Origin: an uncultured Faecalibacterium sp.
Lineage (GTDB): Bacteria; Bacillota; Clostridia; Oscillospirales; Ruminococcaceae
DNA length: 10,511 nt
Assembly (NCBI GenBank): GCA_934525325.1
Contig: CAKSZE010000058.1
Coordinates: 1-10,511, forward strand
Direction of reading: 5' to 3'
The translations under genes and the position numbers were made by a program. Positions 5,320 to 10,511 of this stretch are shown here, in pieces (within the stretch, counting starts at the first letter, position 1; every line of letters starts with the position of its first letter). Below the pieces are notes generated by a model that saw only the letters and a program-made list of their open reading frames with translations, did no database searches and had not been told where the DNA came from.

Positions 5320-6426
5320 ATGGCTAAGTATAAACGTCAGAAGGTCAAGCATTATCACCGCAGCTTTTACAGCCGGGAAATGCGCGTCAAGCGCGGCATC
5401 GGCATTGCGGTGCTGGTAGCGGCAGTGCTGGCAGCAGCATGGTTTGCCGCACCCCATGTGCTGGATTGGGCCACCCACACATGGTATACCGTGGTCAAGG
5501 ACCGGGATTTGGAGGCCGAAAGCGCTTCCCGCGCCGAGGCAGCAGCCTCGTCTGCGGCGGCAAGCAGCGCTGCCGCCTCGCAGGCAGCGTCTGAACCGGA
5601 GCCGGAAGAGGAAAAGCCGCTGGACGGCAAGGCCATCACCGGCGGCAGCTGGGCAGAGTTGGATGTGACCGCCCTGACCGATGAATCCGCCATCCGCGCC
5701 GCCGCCCGGCAGTTGAAGCAGCAGGGCGCAGACTACGCTCTTGTCACCCTGAAGGATGCCGCTGGCACGGTGTATTATGCTTCCGGCGTGGCAGCTGCTG
5801 CGCAAAGCATCACTGAGAACCCGGTGGATGCGGCCAATATCGCCGCCATCCTGCGGGAGGAGGGCATCATCCCGGCGGCGCAGCTTGCCGCCTTTACCGA
5901 CCCGGTGTCGGTGTACACCGACCGCAGCATGGGCGTGCACTACGATGGAAACAGTCTCTGGCTGGACAACGTCAGCGCAGCCAAGGGCGGCAAGGCATGG
6001 ATGAACCCCTTTGCCGCAAGCGCGGTGCAGTATGTCGGCGACCTCATTGAGGAGGTGCAGGGCATGGGCTACGAGCAGGTGGTGCTTACCGGGGTGCAGT
6101 TCCCCAACATCATCACCCGCAAGCAGGACTTCGGCGCTTCCGGCGGCAAGAGCCGGGAAGGACGCGCCGCCCAGCTGATCGCTGATATCGCCGCATGGCA
6201 GACCCGCTTTGCGGGCAGCGTGACCCTGTGGGTCAGCTACCCGGACGCCCTGTGCACCGCCGCCACCGATGCCCTTGGCACCACCGGCGTGTCCCTTGGT
6301 ATGGAGAACCTGCTGGTCACCAGCAGCACCGCACTGGATGCGGACAGCCGCGCAGCGCTGGAGCTGGCCGCTGCCGACGCCGGTGTGCAGCACGTTGTGG
6401 TGCACGACACCGCAGCATTCCGCTGA
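5320..6426 (+). CDS. Membrane-anchored protein with degenerate DUF4015 (glycosyl-hydrolase-like) barrel
   Basis: The protein has 368 residues. A basic N-terminus (1-25) is followed by one membrane segment (about 26-44), so the rest should be outside the cell. An Ala/Ser/Glu-rich linker (about 64-100) leads to a TIM-barrel-like domain. LVTLKDAAGTVYYAS, then IAAILREEGIIPAAQLAAF, then GGKAWMNPF and IEEVQGMGYEQVVLTGVQFP follow the order of motifs in the putative glycosyl hydrolase family DUF4015 (typically VIDVKDDxGxVxY, GGKAWLNP, GFDEIQFDYVRFP). The Asp expected in FDYVRFP is Thr257, and the first Asp of the VIDVKDD segment is also missing, so sugar hydrolysis looks unlikely; carbohydrate binding or a scaffold role is possible. 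GGAGG (5305-5309) precedes the ATG by 10 nt. The gene starts 24 bp after the RnfA-like gene, a position and topology that in rnf operons would suit RnfG, but no SGAT flavin motif is present. Confidence 0.75.
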   Translation: MAKYKRQKVKHYHRSFYSREMRVKRGIGIAVLVAAVLAAAWFAAPHVLDWATHTWYTVVKDRDLEAESASRAEAAASSAAASSAAASQAASEPEPEEEKPLDGKAITGGSWAELDVTALTDESAIRAAARQLKQQGADYALVTLKDAAGTVYYASGVAAAAQSITENPVDAANIAAILREEGIIPAAQLAAFTDPVSVYTDRSMGVHYDGNSLWLDNVSAAKGGKAWMNPFAASAVQYVGDLIEEVQGMGYEQVVLTGVQFPNIITRKQDFGASGGKSREGRAAQLIADIAAWQTRFAGSVTLWVSYPDALCTAATDALGTTGVSLGMENLLVTSSTALDADSRAALELAAADAGVQHVVVHDTAAFR

Positions 6427-6458
6427 AAAGCGGCCTTTAGAGAGGGGAGGAAACGACT

Positions 6459-7751
6459 ATGAAACCGACTACCTGTTTTGCACCCGCACACATCCTGCTG
6501 CCTTCGGAGCAGGTGCCGCTGGAACAGTGGGGCTGCATTGCCTGTGACCAGTTTACCAGCGACCGCAGCTATTGGCAGCGGGCAGAAGAGACCGCAGCCG
6601 GTGCGCCCAGCACCCTGAACCTGATCCTGCCGGAGGTGTATCTGGAGGACGGAGACGCCGACGCGCGGGTGGAAAAGATCCACGCCACCATGCAGGATTA
6701 CGCCCAAAACGTGCTCACCCGGGCGGTGGACGGCTTTATCTATGTGGAGCGCACCGAGCAGAGCGGCCGGGTGCGGCAGGGTCTTGTGGGGCGTGTGGAC
6801 TTGGAAGCTTACAGCTACCGCCGTGGCGAAAAATGCGCCGTGCGCCCCAGCGAGTGCACAGTGGAAAGCCGCATCCCGCCCCGCATGAAGGTGCGCACCG
6901 GCGCTGCGCTGGAAACGCCCCACATCATGATGCTGGCGGATGACCCGGACTGCACTCTTATCGAGCCCATTGCCGCCCACAAGGACAGCCTGCCCAAGGT
7001 GTACGAGGGCGAGCTGATGCTGGGCGGCGGTCATGTGGCAGGCTGGGCGGTGGAGGACCCCGCCCTCATCGCGCAGATCGAAAACGCGCTGACCGTGCTG
7101 GGCAGTCAGGAAGCATTTGACAAGAAATACCCCGATGCCACCCGCCGCGACCCGCTGACGCTGGCGGTGGGCGACGGCAACCACTCGCTGGCTACCGCAA
7201 AGGCCTGCTGGGAGGAGCTGAAAAAGACCCTGACCCCGGAGCAGGCAGAGAACCACCCCGCCCGCTGGTGTCTGGCAGAGGTGTGCAACGTGCACTCCCC
7301 GGCTATTGAGATCGAGCCCATCCACCGGGTACTGTTCAACGTGGACTGCGCCACCGTGCTGCTGAGCCTGATCACATGGAGCGATTCCAACATGGCAGGC
7401 TGCTGCTTTGGCGACAGCAAAAAGCAGCCCTTTACGCTGGCGGGCCCCCACATGGCCAATGTGCTCAGCTTTGAGGACCCCACCGAGCCGCTGACCGTGG
7501 GCACCATCGACGATTTTATTTCGGATTATATCGCACGCCACCCGGAGGCAAAGGTGGACTATGTGCATGACGAACCGGCTGTGCGTGCTTTGTGCAAGCA
7601 GGGTGCCGTGGCGTTTTTGATGCCGCCCTTCGCCAAGAGCGATTTGTTCCGCGGCGTTGTGATGGGCGGCGTGCTGCCCCGCAAGACCTTCAGCATGGGA
7701 CACGCGGAGGAAAAGCGCTACTACATCGAGTGCCGGAAGATCACAGAATAA
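6459..7751 (+). CDS. DUF1015 family protein
   Basis: This 430-residue cytosolic protein belongs to the widespread DUF1015 family, recognised by its N-terminus ([12 protein letters not shown] followed by [14 protein letters not shown]), by [20 protein letters not shown], by the signature [20 protein letters not shown] around residues 234-253 (GDGNHS at 238-243), and by [10 protein letters not shown]. The family has no firmly assigned role that I can state. The DG-N/H-H-S/R loop resembles the DGHHR loop of ParB-fold serine kinases, so a small-molecule phosphotransfer role is conceivable but only inferred. A strong GGGGAGG (6444-6450) lies 8 nt before the ATG. The gene lies 32 bp after the DUF4015-like gene and 10 bp before the helicase, so it is probably co-transcribed with both. 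Confidence 0.9.
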   Translation: MKPTTCFAPAHILLPSEQVPLEQWGCIACDQFTSDRSYWQRAEETAAGAPSTLNLILPEVYLEDGDADARVEKIHATMQDYAQNVLTRAVDGFIYVERTEQSGRVRQGLVGRVDLEAYSYRRGEKCAVRPSECTVESRIPPRMKVRTGAALETPHIMMLADDPDCTLIEPIAAHKDSLPKVYEGELMLGGGHVAGWAVEDPALIAQIENALTVLGSQEAFDKKYPDATRRDPLTLAVGDGNHSLATAKACWEELKKTLTPEQAENHPARWCLAEVCNVHSPAIEIEPIHRVLFNVDCATVLLSLITWSDSNMAGCCFGDSKKQPFTLAGPHMANVLSFEDPTEPLTVGTIDDFISDYIARHPEAKVDYVHDEPAVRALCKQGAVAFLMPPFAKSDLFRGVVMGGVLPRKTFSMGHAEEKRYYIECRKITE

Positions 7752-7761
7752 TAGGAGAACC

Positions 7762-9687
7762 ATGACATTTAAAGAACTGAATCTGTCCGCCCCGCTGCTG
7801 CGCGCTGTGCAGGAAGCGGGCTACGAGACCCCCTCGCCCATTCAGGCGGCAGCCATCCCGCCGGTGCTGGCTGGCCGGGATCTGATGGGCTGTGCCCAGA
7901 CCGGTACCGGCAAGACGGCGGCTTTTGCGCTGCCCATGCTGGACCGGCTCACCGCCAATGCACCCCGCCGCAAGGGCGCCGTCCGCGCGCTGATTTTGAC
8001 CCCCACCCGGGAGCTGGCTTTGCAGATCGGCGAAAGCTTTGAAGCCTACGGTAAGTACCTGAAACTGCGCAGCACCGTCATCTTTGGCGGCGTGGGACAG
8101 GCACCGCAGGTGGAAGCGCTGAAAAAGGGCGTGGACATCCTCATCGCCTGCCCGGGACGGCTGAATGACCTGATCGGGCAGGGCTTTATCGACCTGTCCG
8201 CTTTGGAAATTTTTGTGCTGGACGAGGCCGACCGGATGCTGGACATGGGCTTTGTCCATGACGTGAAAAAGGTCATTGCAAAGCTGCCCGCCCAGCGCCA
8301 GAACCTGATGTTCAGCGCCACCATGCCCACCGAGATCGAGCAGCTGGCTGCCGGCATTCTGCACGAGCCCGCCTTTGTCAAGGTGGACCCGGTGTCCAGC
8401 ACCGTGGACCGCATCCAGCAGAGCCTTTACTATGTGGAAAAGGGCAACAAGAAGCTCTTGCTGCCGTGGCTCATCAAAAATCTGCAGCCGCCGGTGGTCA
8501 ACGCACTGGTGTTCAGCCGCACCAAGCACGGCGCGGATAAGATCGCAAAAGACCTGACAAAGCAGGGCATCCCCGCCGCCGCCATCCACGGCAACAAGAG
8601 CCAGACCGCCCGCGTGACCGCGCTGGAAGATTTCAAATCCGGCAAGACCAAGGTGCTGGTGGCTACTGATATCGCCGCACGCGGCATTGATATCAGCGAG
8701 CTTTCCCATGTGTTCAACTACGACCTGCCCGAGGTGCCGGAGACCTATGTGCACCGCATCGGGCGCACTGCCCGCGCCGGTGCGGACGGCACCGCCGTCA
8801 GCTTTTGCGCCCCGGAGGAGCAGGAGTATCTGGCAGGCATCGAAAAGCTGAACCGCCGCAAGATCCCGGTGGTATCCGGCCATCCGTGGGACGGCGTGCC
8901 CGCCCCGGTGCGCCCGGTGCTGCCCGTGCGCGGCAAAAAGCCCCGCCCCGAAGCAGAAAAACAGGCCGAAGCGCCGAAAAAACAGGCCGAAACTGCGCCC
9001 GCAAAAGCTGCAAAGGCAGCTGCGCCCGCGCCGAAGCAGGAGCCGAAGGCCGCAAAGAACGCGGTGCCTGCAAAACCGAAAAAAGAGGAAACACTGATGC
9101 AAGACAGCAACGCAAAGCGCGGGGCACGCAACGACCGCCGCGCCAACAACCGGGGCGCAAACGCCCCCAAGGAGGCGGCAGCGCCCCGCGCCCGCCGCGA
9201 GAATGCCGCCCCCGCCCGGGGCAGCAACGCCCAGCCCAAGTTTGACCCCCATTTTGTCAGCGCCCCGGAGGCTACTCCGCTGCGCCCGGCACGCAAGACC
9301 CCTGCCGCTCCGGCAGCACCTGCTATCCGCAGCGCACAGGAGCCCCAGAATAACCAGAATGCAAACCGCAGTGGCAGCCGCCGCAATGACCGCAGCGACC
9401 GGGGTGAGCAGCGCAATGCCCGCCCCGCAGCCCAGAGCAACAACGCCCGCCCTGCCCGCAATGAGCGCGGCAATGCCGGGAACCAGAGCCGCACCGGCAG
9501 CGCACCCCGCGCTGCCAAGGCCGAGCCTGCCCGCCGCGGCCGCAATGCCGCCGCCCGGGACGAGGACCCGGGGCTGATGCTCATCAGCCGCCGCCCGCCC
9601 CAGCAGAAGTACACCAGCTTTGAGGAGTATATGGACGCCCACGGCGGTGCTACCGCACCCATTGAGGATCACAGCGAAGAAGTATGA
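7762..9687 (+). CDS. DEAD-box ATP-dependent RNA helicase, RhlE-like, with long basic tail
   Basis: This 641-residue helicase unwinds RNA duplexes, probably in ribosome assembly or mRNA turnover. The core (about 1-365) has all motifs: Q motif GYETPSPIQ; motif I AQTGTGKT (45-52); Ia [12 protein letters not shown] (130-133, usually TPGR); DEAD (154-157); SAT (185-187); [26 protein letters not shown]; and [10 protein letters not shown] (331-340). A tail of about 250 residues follows: first Lys/Ala/Glu-rich with a repeated KKQAE pattern, then Arg/Asn/Gly/Ala-rich and disordered, as expected for RNA binding. It ends in a compact motif, [20 protein letters not shown]. The ATG is set by the family N-terminus; AGGAG (7753-7757) lies only 4 nt upstream. 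The stop overlaps the rRNA methyltransferase start (ATGA), which supports a ribosome-related role. Confidence 0.95.
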   Translation: MTFKELNLSAPLLRAVQEAGYETPSPIQAAAIPPVLAGRDLMGCAQTGTGKTAAFALPMLDRLTANAPRRKGAVRALILTPTRELALQIGESFEAYGKYLKLRSTVIFGGVGQAPQVEALKKGVDILIACPGRLNDLIGQGFIDLSALEIFVLDEADRMLDMGFVHDVKKVIAKLPAQRQNLMFSATMPTEIEQLAAGILHEPAFVKVDPVSSTVDRIQQSLYYVEKGNKKLLLPWLIKNLQPPVVNALVFSRTKHGADKIAKDLTKQGIPAAAIHGNKSQTARVTALEDFKSGKTKVLVATDIAARGIDISELSHVFNYDLPEVPETYVHRIGRTARAGADGTAVSFCAPEEQEYLAGIEKLNRRKIPVVSGHPWDGVPAPVRPVLPVRGKKPRPEAEKQAEAPKKQAETAPAKAAKAAAPAPKQEPKAAKNAVPAKPKKEETLMQDSNAKRGARNDRRANNRGANAPKEAAAPRARRENAAPARGSNAQPKFDPHFVSAPEATPLRPARKTPAAPAAPAIRSAQEPQNNQNANRSGSRRNDRSDRGEQRNARPAAQSNNARPARNERGNAGNQSRTGSAPRAAKAEPARRGRNAAARDEDPGLMLISRRPPQQKYTSFEEYMDAHGGATAPIEDHSEEV

Positions 9688-10511
9688 GCCGGAACGAAGC
9701 CTTTGCCCCGTGGCAGTGCCCCCTGTGCGGCGGCGCGCTGCAAGGGGAAACTGACCTGAAATGCGAAAAAGGCCACTGCTTTGACCGCGCCCGGGAGGGC
9801 TACTGGCATCTTTTGCCGGTGCAGAGTATGCGCACTAAAGCCCCCGGGGACAGCAAGGAGATGGTAGCCGCCCGCCGCGCCTTCCTGAACGCCGGATACT
9901 ACGGCATCTTCGGGCAGGCGCTGGGGGAGCTGTGCCTTGCCCACGGCGTGCCCGCCGTGAAGGACGCCCCGCTGCATCTGCTGGACGCAGGCTGCGGCGA
10001 GGGCTGGTACGACCGCTGCATCGCGCAGCAGTTCGCGGCGGCAGAAAAGCCGCTGCAGCTGGCCGGGTTCGATATCGCAAAGCCCGCCGTGCGCTTGGCA
10101 GCAAAGGCGCTGCCCGCCGCGCAGTATGCGGTGGCATCCAGCTTCAGCCAGCCGGTGCGCACCGGCTGGGCAGATGTGCTGCTGAACTGCTTTTCGCCCT
10201 TTGCGCAGGAGGAGTTCAGCCGGGTGCTGCGCCCGGGCGGGCGCATGATCTACGTTGTGCCGGGGGCAGAGCATCTGTACCAGATGAAGGCCGTGCTCTA
10301 CGAAAAGCCCTACAAAAACCCGGTGCAGCAGGTGGAGTACCCGGGTTTTTGCGCCATCGACGAGCGGGAGGTGCAGGGCACCATCACCGTGCCCGCCGCC
10401 CAGCTGGAAGCCCTGTTCGCCATGACCCCCTACTACTGGAAAACGCCCCGCGACGGTGCCGCCCGCCTTGCGGCTCTGCCGCAGCTCACCACCACCATCG
10501 CCTTCCGCTTT
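9684..10511 (+). CDS. rlmA: 23S rRNA (guanine-N1) methyltransferase, RlmA-like (3' end cut)
   Basis: The 276 residues present match RlmA, which methylates a guanine in helix 35 of 23S rRNA using S-adenosylmethionine (G745 in Gram-negatives, G748 for the TlrB type of Gram-positives). An N-terminal zinc finger has Cys12, Cys15, Cys27 and His31. It is followed by [15 protein letters not shown] and [19 protein letters not shown], both characteristic of the family. The SAM-binding motif is [11 protein letters not shown] (99-109). Later come [29 protein letters not shown] and the C-terminal MTPYYW. Family members are about 270-285 residues long, so only a few residues should be missing. Its ATG overlaps the helicase stop by 4 nt (ATGA), so translation is coupled. 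The TlrB subtype gives tylosin resistance in producer organisms, but nothing here separates the two types; housekeeping modification is the default reading. Confidence 0.92.
   Translation, partial: MSRNEAFAPWQCPLCGGALQGETDLKCEKGHCFDRAREGYWHLLPVQSMRTKAPGDSKEMVAARRAFLNAGYYGIFGQALGELCLAHGVPAVKDAPLHLLDAGCGEGWYDRCIAQQFAAAEKPLQLAGFDIAKPAVRLAAKALPAAQYAVASSFSQPVRTGWADVLLNCFSPFAQEEFSRVLRPGGRMIYVVPGAEHLYQMKAVLYEKPYKNPVQQVEYPGFCAIDEREVQGTITVPAAQLEALFAMTPYYWKTPRDGAARLAALPQLTTTIAFRF

Noticed and set aside
6420..6433. Small hairpin CCGCT-GAAA-AGCGG at the end of the DUF4015-like gene, possible terminator
   Set aside because: The stem is only 5 bp, overlaps the stop codon, and has no U tract. A strong ribosome binding site for the next gene follows at once.
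9684..10511. Antibiotic-resistance methyltransferase (TlrB-type)
   Set aside because: RlmA-family proteins are common housekeeping enzymes. Nothing in the sequence or neighbourhood points to macrolide resistance or production.

Overview
The window reads as chromosomal DNA of a GC-rich, Gram-positive gut clostridium. Faecalibacterium or a close Oscillospiraceae relative is my best guess. This rests on strong AAGGAGG-type ribosome binding sites, gene families typical of Firmicutes (a DUF1015 protein with GDGNHS, an RhlE-like DEAD-box helicase with a long basic tail), and intergenic clusters of short paired hairpins of the kind I associate with that group. The species call is inference. All genes lie on the + strand and nearly all the sequence is coding, except for one gap of about 560 bp.

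Region 1 (1-1759) is the end of a two-component system: the DNA-binding end of an OmpR/PhoB-type response regulator, overlapping by one base a complete membrane histidine kinase, followed by a strong terminator hairpin. Region 2 (1760-2282) is non-coding. It holds four short two-hairpin repeat units in alternating orientation, then an AT-rich stretch with a good SigA-type promoter and a leader of about 97 nt.

Region 3 (2283-10511) looks like one long operon with gaps of 32 bp or less: ribulose-phosphate 3-epimerase (rpe); three translationally coupled membrane proteins related to RnfD, RnfE and RnfA; a membrane-anchored protein with a degenerate glycosyl-hydrolase-like (DUF4015) barrel; a DUF1015 protein; an RhlE-like DEAD-box RNA helicase; and an RlmA-like 23S rRNA guanine methyltransferase that runs off the window. 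The last two overlap by 4 nt and suggest a ribosome/RNA module. Rpe belongs to the pentose phosphate pathway.

The most unusual part is the RnfD/E/A-like trio. The folds are recognisable along their length. However, by my by-eye alignment all four cysteines that hold the intramembrane [2Fe-2S] cluster in RnfA/RnfE (NqrE/NqrD) are replaced (A36 and P133 in the RnfE-like protein, S33 and S123 in the RnfA-like protein). The covalent-flavin threonine motif of RnfD is also not recognisable, and rnfB, rnfC and rnfG are absent from the locus. This looks like an Rnf membrane core without its redox centres, placed next to a single-pass extracytoplasmic protein whose own catalytic residues appear to be lost. 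It may have a non-redox or otherwise changed function.
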